Assembly (NCBI RefSeq): GCF_004765815.2
Contig: NZ_ML974127.1
Coordinates: 1,404,927 to 1,468,926 of the forward strand
Length of the DNA stretch: 64,000 nucleotides
Direction of reading: 5' to 3'
DNA from: Halorussus salinus
Lineage (GTDB): Archaea; Halobacteriota; Halobacteria; Halobacteriales; Haladaptataceae
Part shown: positions 1 through 8,453 of the stretch, one piece after another
How positions within the stretch are numbered: the first letter of the stretch is position 1
Layout: every line of letters starts with the position of its first letter
Made by a program: the position numbers and the translations under genes
The notes under the pieces: model-generated
The model's database searches: none
What the model was told of the DNA's origin: nothing
Seen by the model: the letters and a program-made list of their open reading frames with translations, nothing else

Positions 1-731
1 CTGCAGGCGGTGACGATGCCTGCGTACGCCCGAGCCAGCCGGTACCAACAGTTGAGATTCGGGAGACACGGACCACACGGCAAGAGTTGTTCCGTCCCGA
101 CATCACCCGACGACCGAAGTTCTTCTTCGGCTTCCCGGAGGATGCGCCGGTACTCCGCAGTCGTAAGCGTCTCCTCGGTCGTGACGACTTCGCCCTCTTC
201 GACGCGTGACACCCGGATTATCGCTTTCGCGGTTCCTTCACCCGTGTCTACGTACGTGATTTCCCGGTATATCGGCGGTAAGTCGTCACGGCCCGACCAG
301 AGGAGAAACGCGTCGGTTCTCTCGCCCTCGTCCTCACGCTTGTACTTGAACGGAATGTCCACGGTCCTGTAAGACGTCCCCGACACAATCGTCCGAAGCG
401 CCTTCGCGTCTCCGACTCGTGGAGTTACGTCGGGTCCCGTGGCCTCTCGAAGTAGCGACTGGACATCCGCATCCGAGAGGGCCGCGCCGATTGCACGACC
501 GCGGTCTCCTCGCGTGAGCTTCTCGATGGTCCAGTCACGGCCGTTTTCGGCTCCGGAGACCGATCCCGACACCGCACCGACGGAGGTCAGAAACGACGCT
601 GCAGTAGCGGAAGTCTTCAGGAATCGACGCCGGTTCGGCGTCCTCGCCGAATCGGATCGCCGGTAGTCGTCTCGGTCGGTACTGTCGGTCGAATCGCTTG
701 CCGATTGTTTCGGATGTGGTTCACCACTCAT
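1..731 (-). CDS. Tat-exported protein with cysteine-bearing C-terminus, halocin-precursor-like (3' end cut by window edge)
   Basis: Translating the minus strand from the ATG at 731 gives 243 residues with no stop before the left edge. Residues 33-58 form a Tat signal (RRRFLK followed by a hydrophobic Ala/Ser stretch). A soluble middle part of about 160 residues follows, then cysteines at about 219, 222, 228 and 243 (CGPCLPNLNC, then a Cys at the edge). A Tat signal, a ~180-residue globular part and a cysteine-bearing tail is the general layout of halocin C8-type precursors, whose N-terminal part acts as the immunity protein. That assignment is inferred from layout only. An AT-rich stretch with TTAATTTT lies about 25 nt upstream of the start. 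The tail is incomplete, so the cysteine count is a minimum. Confidence 0.6.
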   Translation of the reverse strand, partial: MSGEPHPKQSASDSTDSTDRDDYRRSDSARTPNRRRFLKTSATAASFLTSVGAVSGSVSGAENGRDWTIEKLTRGDRGRAIGAALSDADVQSLLREATGPDVTPRVGDAKALRTIVSGTSYRTVDIPFKYKREDEGERTDAFLLWSGRDDLPPIYREITYVDTGEGTAKAIIRVSRVEEGEVVTTEETLTTAEYRRILREAEEELRSSGDVGTEQLLPCGPCLPNLNCWYRLARAYAGIVTAC

Positions 732-797
732 TTTCCTTCCCCAAAAGAAAATTAAGTACATCTAATAATAAAATAGTTTCTTCAGTATAATTATAAT

Positions 798-2261
798 TTA
801 TATAATTACATTCGCATGTAGGTCGGACGCCGCCTCTTCTGCGACGACTGACACGCTCGCGTTCGTCCCCGAAACGCTCGCGCTCCGGACGAACGACTCG
901 GTTCCGGCGAGCAGGACGACCGTCTCGTCGCTCGTCCGGACCGTCCGGAAAGTCACCTCGCCGTCGCGCCACGTCGTCGCCGAGTCGGTCGGCGACCGAT
1001 TCGCCGACCCGTTCGCTCGCGCGTCGAGGTATCGGTCCATCGCCCCCGCGAACTCGTCGGCCTCGCTCGGCGAGTCCCACCGCGTCGCCCAGACGAAGCT
1101 CCGGGTGCCCTCGTCGTCGGCGACCGGGACGAGGCGGTCGGTGCCCCAACCGGCCGCGGCGTCGGCCGCCCGCGTCTGGTTCAACTCCGTTCCGACCGCG
1201 ATGCGGGTGAACAGTTCCCCGTAGGTGTCGCTCCCGCCACGTGTCCGATTCGCACCCGGTTCGACCGACAGCGAGAGCGACAGCGGCGTCTCGGACCCGT
1301 CGGTGTCGTTGTGGAGAATCTGTTCGGTGGTCCGAGGCGGGTCGTCGTACACCGCCGAGACGTTGCGCGGCGAGTCGAACCGGTGGTCGAGGTAGCGACT
1401 GCCGAAGTAGTAGCGTGCGATGCTGTACTTGACGCTCGCGGGTGCCGACCGGTAGCGTTCGGTCGTGGTAATCGACGCCCAGTCGCCCGCCAGATACCGC
1501 CGGTCGTAGGCGTCGGCGACGAACACCGCCGCGCCCTCCACGACGCTGGCGTAAGTCAGGACGGTGTCGCGCGTCGGCGTCCGGTCCACGTCGAGGGCGA
1601 ACTGGAGCCGCGCGAACGCGCGCTGGCGGAACTGGACGGTGTGGACGAACTCGTGGGCGAGCGTGCGTTCGAGCGCCCGCTCGTCCGCGGCGGTCGCCAC
1701 GCGCTCGTTGACGACGACCGACTGGGCCGACGGCACGTAGGCCGCGACCGAGACTCCCTCCTCGCTGTCGTCCGTCCCGTCGTCGGAGGCCTCGTCGTCG
1801 GTGGTCTCGTCGTCAGCGGCCTCGTCGCTGGTATCCTCGCCGTCGGACTGCCCGCCTGCGTCACCACCGTCTCCTCCGATTCCCATCACGCCCGCGAAAC
1901 TCCGCGCGCTGGACTCGCTTCCGGCGGTTGGCGGACCGCCGGTGTCGCTCCGAATCTCGGCGGGGGACTTGACCACGAGGAGGGTCGGCGGCGCGACCTC
2001 GGCCCCGAGGAGGCCCGTCGTCCGGGCGAAGACCTCCTCGTGGGCGACCGGGAGCGACCCGCCGCTGACGGGGATGTCGCGGTCCGCGACGGCCGACCGG
2101 TTCTCCTCGGCGGCCTCCTCGTCGGTCGAGGTCCCGACGCCAGCGTCGGTCGTGACGCCAGCGTCGGACTCGCCGGACGCGACGGTCGTCTGCTGTGCGG
2201 TCGGCGCGGCACAGCCTGCCAGCAGGAGACAGAGGGCGCAGGCGATGGCAATCCGTGACAC
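798..2261 (-). CDS. Secreted lipoprotein, Hvo_1808-like, with HExxH motif
   Basis: 487 residues from a GTG start. Residues 1-17 form a lipoprotein signal ending LLLAGC, so the mature protein should be anchored at Cys17 outside the cell. Residues 20-75 and 115-170 are Ser/Thr/Asp/Glu-rich linkers. HEFVH at 203-207 fits the zinc-peptidase HExxH motif, and Glu242 in VVEGAA lies where a gluzincin third zinc ligand could be. The overall sequence resembles the haloarchaeal Hvo_1808 surface protein family, recalled without a search. Proteolytic activity is inferred, not known. The gene is monocistronic, separated from the left-edge gene by a 66-bp AT-rich gap. Confidence 0.75.
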   Translation of the reverse strand: MSRIAIACALCLLLAGCAAPTAQQTTVASGESDAGVTTDAGVGTSTDEEAAEENRSAVADRDIPVSGGSLPVAHEEVFARTTGLLGAEVAPPTLLVVKSPAEIRSDTGGPPTAGSESSARSFAGVMGIGGDGGDAGGQSDGEDTSDEAADDETTDDEASDDGTDDSEEGVSVAAYVPSAQSVVVNERVATAADERALERTLAHEFVHTVQFRQRAFARLQFALDVDRTPTRDTVLTYASVVEGAAVFVADAYDRRYLAGDWASITTTERYRSAPASVKYSIARYYFGSRYLDHRFDSPRNVSAVYDDPPRTTEQILHNDTDGSETPLSLSLSVEPGANRTRGGSDTYGELFTRIAVGTELNQTRAADAAAGWGTDRLVPVADDEGTRSFVWATRWDSPSEADEFAGAMDRYLDARANGSANRSPTDSATTWRDGEVTFRTVRTSDETVVLLAGTESFVRSASVSGTNASVSVVAEEAASDLHANVII

Positions 2262-2489
2262 GTTTCAGTCGCGGGACCGCCGAAGCAAAGCGTTTGGGGT
2301 GAGAGTCGGCGTGCGTGGAGTGAGGTACGAGAGCCAGCGTGCTTTGACCGTAGGGTGTCGTCTGTGTATTGCGAGATATGATTTACAACTGGTCGAGGGA
2401 GTATTCAGTACGATATCTACGCGTTCGCGGGACGAGGGTGAGATGGACGGTAAACGAGTGCTAGGCTTGAACACTGGAGTCTACCGCGA

Positions 2490-2632
2490 CTGCCCTGCAC
2501 TGCCTCGCACAGCGACCGCGGGCCTCAACCCTCCCCAACCGCCTGCGTCGTCTGCGAACGGAGTTCGCGGACTCCTCGGCCCTCGCGCGGTAGGGCGCGA
2601 CCCGCAAGCGGTCGCGCCTGCACGCGCCGGAC
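2490..2632 (-). repeat. Dispersed hairpin repeat, copy D
   Basis: Reading the minus strand, a hairpin with 9-bp arms (GGCGCGACC 2594-2602, GGTCGCGCC 2610-2618) is followed by GCGCGAGGG and later GCGGTTGGGGAGG. The same order occurs at 16581, 28405 and 51634. It occupies the right part of the 431-bp gap between purL and the lipoprotein gene. The rest of the gap (2262-2489) shows no convincing gene. Confidence 0.65.
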
Positions 2633-2692
2633 GGAAAATCGGTGTCGCTCTCGAAATCAAAATCCGACGAGAGTGACAGCGACGGCGACCCG

Positions 2693-4813
2693 TCAGTCCA
2701 GTTCGCGCGCCAACACGTCGCGGAGGTCGGCGATTTCGGCGGCGTCGTAGGTCAGCGACTCGTCGGCGACCGTCAGGTCGAGGTCGCCCGAGGAGTCCGC
2801 CGCGCCGAGTTCGGCGACCGGCGCGACGCCGTCGAACTCCTCGCGGACGGCCTCGGGGTCGGTCGTGGCGACGACGGCGCGACCGGGCGTCTCGGCGAAC
2901 AGGGCTTCGAGCGAGGCGAGGTCGGCCGAGAGACCGGCCTCGTCGGTGACCATCTCGGCGAGCGCGACCGCGAGGCCGCCGTGGCTCACGTCGTGGACCG
3001 CCGCGGTCTCGTCGCGGTCGGCGACCTCGGCCACCGTCTCCACGACCTCGCGGGGGTTCTCCGGAAGCAGGGGGAAGCGGTCGCTCCCGCCGAACTGCGC
3101 GAGGAGTTGCGAACCGCCGAGTCGGTCGCCGCCCGAGTCGCCGACGACCAGCAGGGTCGCCCCGCTCGCGTCGCCCGAGAGCGCGGCGGGCGGTGCGTCG
3201 TAGCCCTCCTTCGTCCCGGTCATCGCCAGCGTGGGCGTCGGCGGGATGGGACCCGAGGGCGAATCGTTGTACAGCGAGACGTTCCCGCCGACGACGGGCG
3301 CGTCGAGCGCGGCGCACATGTCGGCCAGTCCGTCAACGATACCTCGGAAGCCGCCGTACACGTCCGGTTTCTCGGGGTTGCCGCCGTTCAGGCAGTCCAC
3401 TGCGGCGAGGGGCGTCGCGCCCTTCGCGGCGAGGTTCGTCGCGTTCTCCAAGGCGACTGCGCGCGCTCCCTCGTAGGGCGCGGCGGTCGTCCAGTTGGGG
3501 TCCGCGCCCGACGAGACGGCCAGTCCTTTCTCGGCTTCGCGGAGTGCCAACACCGCGGCGTCGTCGCCCGGTCCCGTCGCGGTCCGGACCTGCACCTCGT
3601 GGTCGTACTGGCGGTAGACCCACCGCTTGCTCGCGGTGTTGGGGTGGCCGACGACCTCCTCGAACGCTTCCCCGAGGTCGAAGTCGGGCAGGTCGCGCTC
3701 GGGTTGGGTCGGCTCCGTCGAATCGAGGTCGTTCATCGGCGCGCCGTCGCCGAGGAACTCCGCATCGACATCGACCACGACCTCGCCCTCGAAGGTGCAG
3801 ACGTAGTTGCCTTCGGTCACGTCGCCGATGACCGAACAGCCCAAGTCGTACCGTTGGGCGACCTCGCGGACCGCATCGACGTTCTCGGGCCGGACCTCGT
3901 AGCACATCCGCTCTTGGGATTCGGCGAGCAGGATTTCGAGCGCGTTCATGTTCGGTTCGCGCTGGTGGACATCCTCCAAGCGAATCTCCGCGCCGAGACC
4001 GCCCTTGGCGACCATCTCGCTGGACGCACCGCCGAGTCCGGCCGCGCCGAGGTCGCGGGCCGCCTCGACCAGTTCGCGGTCCAGCAGGGCCTCGCTGGCC
4101 TCGACCAGCAGTTTCTCCGTGTAGGGGTCGCCGACCTGCACCGCGGGGCGGTCCTCGGTCTCGGCGTCCTCCGAGAGGTCCTCGCTGGCGAAACTCGCGC
4201 CGCCCAGTCCGTCGCGGCCGGTCGCGTTCCCGACCAGCATCAGTTTGTTGCCGGGTTCCTTCGCGTCGGCGGTGACGAGGCGCTCGTCGTCCAGCAGGCC
4301 CACGCAGGCCACGTTCACGAGCGGGTTACCCTCGTAGTCGTCGTGGAACGCCGTACTCCCCGCGACCGTGGGGACGCCGATGGAGTTCCCGTAGTCGCTG
4401 ATGCCTTCCACGACGCCCTCCAGCAGATAGCGGGAGTGTTCGCGGTCGAACTCCCCGAAGTACAGCGAGTCGGCCAGCGCGATGGGGTAGGCCCCCATCG
4501 AGAGCGTGTCGCGGACGATGCCGCCGACGCCAGTGGCCGCGCCGTCGTACGGGTCCACGAACGAGGGGTGGTTGTGGCTCTCGATACCCATCGTGATGTG
4601 CGTTCCATCGGCGACTTCCACGACCGCGGCGTCGTCGCCCGGTCCGACGACGACCTCCTCGGCCTCGGAGTCGAAGGCCGACAGGAGCGGTCGAGACGAC
4701 CGATACGCGCAGTGTTCGCTCCAGAGGTTCTCGAACAGCGCCGCCTCCGCGGGCGTCGGCTCGCGGTCGAGTTCGGCGACGACGAGTTCCCGGTCTTGCT
4801 CGGCGAGACTCAT
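2693..4813 (-). CDS. purL: Phosphoribosylformylglycinamidine synthase, PurL subunit
   Basis: 706 residues, the usual length of the small archaeal/Gram-positive PurL that works with PurQ and PurS. It catalyses the ATP-dependent conversion of FGAR to FGAM in purine synthesis. Visible landmarks are the N-terminal [13 protein letters not shown] stretch, the ESHNHPS motif near residue 80, and Gly/Asp-rich nucleotide-binding stretches repeated in the two halves (GPGDDAAVV near 57 and again in the second half). PurQ and PurS are not in this window. The ATG at 4813 is supported by a TATA-like box at 4839-4844. Confidence 0.97.
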   Translation of the reverse strand: MSLAEQDRELVVAELDREPTPAEAALFENLWSEHCAYRSSRPLLSAFDSEAEEVVVGPGDDAAVVEVADGTHITMGIESHNHPSFVDPYDGAATGVGGIVRDTLSMGAYPIALADSLYFGEFDREHSRYLLEGVVEGISDYGNSIGVPTVAGSTAFHDDYEGNPLVNVACVGLLDDERLVTADAKEPGNKLMLVGNATGRDGLGGASFASEDLSEDAETEDRPAVQVGDPYTEKLLVEASEALLDRELVEAARDLGAAGLGGASSEMVAKGGLGAEIRLEDVHQREPNMNALEILLAESQERMCYEVRPENVDAVREVAQRYDLGCSVIGDVTEGNYVCTFEGEVVVDVDAEFLGDGAPMNDLDSTEPTQPERDLPDFDLGEAFEEVVGHPNTASKRWVYRQYDHEVQVRTATGPGDDAAVLALREAEKGLAVSSGADPNWTTAAPYEGARAVALENATNLAAKGATPLAAVDCLNGGNPEKPDVYGGFRGIVDGLADMCAALDAPVVGGNVSLYNDSPSGPIPPTPTLAMTGTKEGYDAPPAALSGDASGATLLVVGDSGGDRLGGSQLLAQFGGSDRFPLLPENPREVVETVAEVADRDETAAVHDVSHGGLAVALAEMVTDEAGLSADLASLEALFAETPGRAVVATTDPEAVREEFDGVAPVAELGAADSSGDLDLTVADESLTYDAAEIADLRDVLARELD

Positions 4814-4818
4814 TCACC

Positions 4819-4844
4819 TGTCTGTACAGACACGGCGAATTAAT
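4819..4844 (-). promoter_or_regulatory. purL promoter with perfect 14-bp palindrome
   Basis: TGTCTGTACAGACA at 4819-4832 is a perfect palindrome beginning 6 nt upstream of the purL start codon. A TATA-like ATTAAT lies at 4839-4844, 26-31 nt from the ATG, suggesting a leaderless transcript whose start would lie in or just beside the palindrome. A repressor operator is inferred from the placement. Confidence 0.5.
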
Positions 4845-5267
4845 GCCTTTCCATGTGCAGGTGCGTGCATACATCTAGGCATAGTGCCGTCGTTTACCTC
4901 GACAACCGTCGCCAACTCACCGTGGACGCGACCGTAGCGCTGACCGGACAGTCGCGTGCCACTCCGGTACCTCGGACACGTTCCCCCGATTTCGACCGTT
5001 TTCGATTCCCTATCTACGACAACCGAACGATGGCTCTCACTCTTAGCGTCTTAGACGCGACGCATAAACCATATTACGATATATAAAACAGCCCTTGGAC
5101 TGCCGACTCGTCTCCTCTCCCGATTGTCCCGGAGAAGCACTCTCACTCGAAACGCGAGGCTCCCGACTCGTCACGACGTTGCGTCCGCCGCAACGTGAAG
5201 TCCGATTCCGAGGAGCGACCGACTCCGTACCGAGGCGCTTTTGCCGCCCGCCTGCGAACCCCCGCCC
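4845..5267. other. Intergenic region between purL and the PHP gene
   Basis: About 420 bp without a convincing gene. It holds an AT-rich stretch with TATATAAAA near 5082-5090, a good archaeal box A for rightward transcription. The next start codon is about 180 nt further on, so the downstream mRNA may have a long leader or there may be a short transcript of its own. A possible 77-codon reading frame at 4853-5086 lacks support. Confidence 0.4.
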
Positions 5268-5951
5268 GTGCTATCGGTCGAGCTTCACACCCACTCGTCG
5301 CTCTCGTACGACGGCCGGGACCCGGTCGACCTCCTGTTGGAGCAGGCCGCCGCGGTCGGTCTGGACGCGCTGGCAGTCACGGACCACGACGAACTCGCGG
5401 CCAGCCTCGAAGCGGTCGAGAAAGCCGAGGAGTACGGTCTCGTCGGCATTCCGGGCATGGAGGTCAGTTCGGCGGCGGGCCACGTCCTCGCGCTCGGCAT
5501 CTCCGAACGCGTCCCCGCGGGCCTGTCGTTCTCCGAGACGCTCGACCGAATTCGCGAGCAGGGCGGCGTCGCCGTCGTGCCCCACCCGTTCCAGAAGTCC
5601 CGGAGCGGTGTGATGGCCAACATCACGGAGGCCGAACTCGCCGAGGCCGACGCCGTCGAGGTGTACAACTCCCGACTGCTGACCGGCCGAGGCAACCGGA
5701 AGGCCCGGCGGTTCGCCGAGCGCCACGACCTGCCACAGACCGCCGGGAGCGACGCTCACATCAGCGAGATGGTCGGGCAAGCGGTCACGCGAATCGACGC
5801 CGACGAGCGGAGCGCCGCGGCCATCTTGGAGGCCATCGCCGACGGCCGAACGACCGTCGAAGGCAAGCGCACCCCGTGGCACGTCAGCTTCCGGCAGGCC
5901 GCGGGCGGCGCGAAACGCCGAGTGAAGAACCGACTCGGGGAACTCCTCTGA
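5268..5951 (+). CDS. PHP-domain phosphoesterase
   Basis: 227 residues from the GTG at 5268, chosen because the conserved domain begins at once (VELHTHSSLSYDG). PHP motifs are visible: HTHSSLS (residues 6-12), VTDHDE, GMEVSS, VVPHPF, and a C-terminal AGSDAH. These are the usual metal ligands of the PHP superfamily, which includes phosphatases and nucleases acting in the cytoplasm. The substrate is unknown. It overlaps the next gene at TGATG, implying translational coupling with the asparagine-synthase-like protein. A longer start at 5241 (TTG) is possible but unlikely. Confidence 0.88.
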   Translation: MLSVELHTHSSLSYDGRDPVDLLLEQAAAVGLDALAVTDHDELAASLEAVEKAEEYGLVGIPGMEVSSAAGHVLALGISERVPAGLSFSETLDRIREQGGVAVVPHPFQKSRSGVMANITEAELAEADAVEVYNSRLLTGRGNRKARRFAERHDLPQTAGSDAHISEMVGQAVTRIDADERSAAAILEAIADGRTTVEGKRTPWHVSFRQAAGGAKRRVKNRLGELL

Positions 5952-7138
5952 TGGCCGACCCGACCGGCTCGGGGGCGGATTCGGCGGACTCGGCCGACTC
6001 GGAGGCCGACGCCGAGATGCGCGGCGCGTCGGCCGAGCGCGTGGCGCAGGCTGTCACCGACCGTGAGGCGCTGTTCGACTCGCAGGGGTTCGCCGGTCGT
6101 CTGCCGGACGGCCTCCTCGTCCGGGACGTGTTGGGCCGACAGCCGATTTTCGTGGAGCGCAGTGACGACGCGGAAGCGAACTGGTCGTTCGCGCCCGGCG
6201 ACCTCGACGACCCCGAGCCGATTCCCGCGGGGCACGTCTTCGACCCTGAACGACGAGCCACGGAGCGAGCGTTCTCGCTTCCCGACCCCGAGTACGCCGC
6301 GGACGAGCGCGAAGCGGTCCGGACGCTCGGGAGTGCGCTCCGGGAGAGTCTGGCGTCGGTCGGAACCGCATCGACCGCACCCGACGACCTCGCGGTCGCG
6401 TTCTCGGGCGGCGTCGATTCGGCTGTCGTGGCCAGCGCCGTCGACGCGCCGCTGTACGTCGTCGGCTTTCCGGAGAGTCACGACGTGGAGGCGGCCCGGC
6501 GCGCGGCGCGACTGATGAGCCGCGAGGAGGACCTGCGAGTCGTCGAGTTGTCGCCAGCGGACGTGGAGCGGGCGGTCCCCGAGGTGGCCCGCGCCACCGG
6601 GCGGACCAACGCGATGGACGTACAAATCGCGCTCCCGCTCTCTCTGGCGGCCGAGGAGGCCGCCCGCGACGGGTTCGACCGGCTCGCGGTCGGACAGGGG
6701 GCCGACGAGCTGTTCGGCGGGTACGCGAAGGTCGCCCGCGCGCCAGAGGACCCTCGCGTCGAGGCCGAGACGGTCCGCGGGGCGGCCCGCGAGGTCATCG
6801 GGACGCTCCCCGACCAGTTGGAGCGGGACGTGCTGGCGCTCCGCGCGGCGGGCGTCGAACCGGTCGCGCCGCTACTGGACGACCGAGTAGTCCGGGCCGC
6901 GCTCGCGCTACCGGGCGAGTCGCTGGTCGATTCGCGCGGCGAGCGCAAGAAGGCGTTCCGACTGGCCGCCCGCGAGTTCGTCCCCGACGGCGTGGCGTTC
7001 CGCGAGAAGAAGGCGGTCCAGTACGGGAGTCTGGTCGCCCGCGAGTTGGACCGACTCGCCCGGCAGGCCGGGTTCAAGCGCCGGATGGACGACCACGTCT
7101 CGGCGTACGTCGAATCGCGCCTCGCGGAGGACAGTTAG
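5951..7138 (+). CDS. Asparagine-synthase-like PP-loop protein without glutaminase domain
   Basis: 395 residues. The PP-loop FSGGVDSAVV near residues 150-160 binds ATP and is typical of the asparagine synthase C-terminal domain. GQGADELFGGYAK and REKKAVQYGS also match that family. The first ~130 residues are an acidic linker (ADSADSADSEAD) and an uncharacterised region instead of the N-terminal glutamine amidotransferase domain, and no N-terminal cysteine nucleophile is present. It could use free ammonia or adenylate another carboxylate. Start codon overlaps the PHP stop, so the two form an operon. Confidence 0.85.
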   Translation: MADPTGSGADSADSADSEADAEMRGASAERVAQAVTDREALFDSQGFAGRLPDGLLVRDVLGRQPIFVERSDDAEANWSFAPGDLDDPEPIPAGHVFDPERRATERAFSLPDPEYAADEREAVRTLGSALRESLASVGTASTAPDDLAVAFSGGVDSAVVASAVDAPLYVVGFPESHDVEAARRAARLMSREEDLRVVELSPADVERAVPEVARATGRTNAMDVQIALPLSLAAEEAARDGFDRLAVGQGADELFGGYAKVARAPEDPRVEAETVRGAAREVIGTLPDQLERDVLALRAAGVEPVAPLLDDRVVRAALALPGESLVDSRGERKKAFRLAAREFVPDGVAFREKKAVQYGSLVARELDRLARQAGFKRRMDDHVSAYVESRLAEDS

Positions 7139-7656
7139 TACTCGTCGGCTAGCGCGGCGAGAGCCGCGCCCACCGATTCGTCGGCCGAAAACGAGAGGCG
7201 CTGGCGCTCGTTGTCGATGACGATGGTGACGGTCGCTCGGTCGGAACCGCCGCTGACCGCGCCGCCCGCGGCGAGGAGCAACACCGACAGCGCGACGAGT
7301 CCGGCACCGTTGGTCAGGTCCCGCGTGGCGGCGACGACGCCGACCACCAGACAGAGGCCGCCGCAGGCCCGGAACGCCACCGAGAGGTCCATCCCGCCGC
7401 CCGCGGGGTCGGTCTCGACCGCCCGGACGTGGTTGTAGCCGATGGATGTCGTCTCGTCGCCGGTCGCGAAGACGATTCGTCGGTCGGTCGCCGCGAAGTG
7501 GGTCGTCGCGTCGGGAAGCACCTGCCACTGGTTGGCCCAGTGGACGTTCCCGGCGGTCCACGAGCGGCGGACCTCCTCGCTCGCTTCCAGTTCCGCCTCG
7601 ATGGCCGCGGGGAGGTCGCGCCCGCCCTCCTCGACGCCGACTTCGCCGACGCTCAT
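7135..7656 (-). CDS. Conserved haloarchaeal membrane protein, PH-like N-terminus
   Basis: 173 residues. Residues 20-90 hold a pattern seen in bacterial PH-like lipid-sensing proteins (TTHFAATDRRIVFATGDETTSIGYNHVRAVE), followed by two hydrophobic segments at about 95-112 and 118-137 that should span the membrane, then a soluble tail. Function is unknown. The 3' end overlaps the convergent asparagine-synthase-like gene by 4 nt. Confidence 0.75.
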   Translation of the reverse strand: MSVGEVGVEEGGRDLPAAIEAELEASEEVRRSWTAGNVHWANQWQVLPDATTHFAATDRRIVFATGDETTSIGYNHVRAVETDPAGGGMDLSVAFRACGGLCLVVGVVAATRDLTNGAGLVALSVLLLAAGGAVSGGSDRATVTIVIDNERQRLSFSADESVGAALAALADEY

Positions 7657-7737
7657 GTAAGCGGTCGTTCAAAACCGCGGTTAATTAACTTTCCTACTTG
7701 GTAAAATGACACGTCTATTTGAAGCGGCGACGAGCGA

Positions 7738-8220
7738 TTACGACGACCGCGCTTCGACCGCATCTATCGCTTCGAGGCCCAACTGCTGGACTTCGGTCGA
7801 AAGCTCCTCGAACGACCGGAGGTCGTCCGGACCGAACCACTCCCACTCGTCGGCGTCGGCCTCGTCGTCGCTCGCGGGGTCGATGGCTCGGAACTCGACC
7901 TCGCCGAAGTAGACGTGGTCCACGTGCTGGTGGCCCACTTCACCGCCGGGGTACACGTCGATGTCGAACAGCATCACGTGTTCGGCGGGCGCGAGTTCCC
8001 GGCCCGCGGCGGCCTCGACGCTCGTCTCGGGTTCCAGCAGGGTCACGTCGAGACCGGTCTCCTCGCAGACCTCGCGGCGGGCGGCCTCGCGGGGGAGTTC
8101 GTCGCGGTCCAAGTGGCCACCGGGCGCGAGCCACATGTCGAGTCGGTCGTGGTGGTGGAGCGCGACCGCGCCGTCGTTGACGACGTAGACGGTCGCGGTG
8201 AAGTGGCGGGTGGTCTCCAT
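7738..8220 (-). CDS. Nudix hydrolase
   Basis: 160 residues. The Nudix box GX5EX7REUXEEXGU is complete at residues 35-57 (G35, E41, R49-E50, E53-E54, G56). The family hydrolyses nucleoside diphosphates linked to another moiety, using divalent metal. Substrate cannot be told from sequence. The C-terminus is rich in acidic residues. An 81-bp AT-rich gap separates it from the membrane protein downstream. Its own upstream region carries a tandem repeat at 8252-8331. Confidence 0.93.
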   Translation of the reverse strand: METTRHFTATVYVVNDGAVALHHHDRLDMWLAPGGHLDRDELPREAARREVCEETGLDVTLLEPETSVEAAAGRELAPAEHVMLFDIDVYPGGEVGHQHVDHVYFGEVEFRAIDPASDDEADADEWEWFGPDDLRSFEELSTEVQQLGLEAIDAVEARSS

Positions 8221-8251
8221 GCGCGAGCCAACGAATCAGCGGCGGTTGGGC

Positions 8252-8331
8252 GTTGCGGTCGCACTCGGGACGATGCGGTCACGCTCGGGACGATGCGGTC
8301 ACGCTCGGGGCGATGCGGTCGCACTCGGGTG
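8252..8331. repeat. 20-bp tandem repeat, about four copies
   Basis: The string CGATGCGGTC recurs at 8271, 8291 and 8311, a 20-bp period, with a diverged unit before it and a half unit after. It sits in the 233-bp gap between the start of the Nudix gene and the end of the TFB gene. Twenty is not a multiple of three and no gene is evident, so it looks like non-coding slippage DNA. Confidence 0.75.
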
Positions 8332-8453
8332 GTGCGACTGCACTCGGACCTCACGACTGCGATTGGACGTGCGGTTCGGCGGTCGATGCGATGGTCGAGG
8401 CGCAACTCGGGACCGACTCGTACGACCGCGACTTGGCCGTCAAAAACAGAGTC

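Noticed and set aside
4853-5086. A possible 77-residue Cys-starting protein (MCRCVHTS...)
   Set aside because: No promoter at the right spacing, atypical codons and overlap with the purL promoter. TATATAAAA lies inside its 3' end.
5195-5950. Long upstream extension of the asparagine-synthase-like protein
   Set aside because: It would overlap the whole PHP gene, whose motifs are clear, and it is Arg/Gly-rich nonsense.
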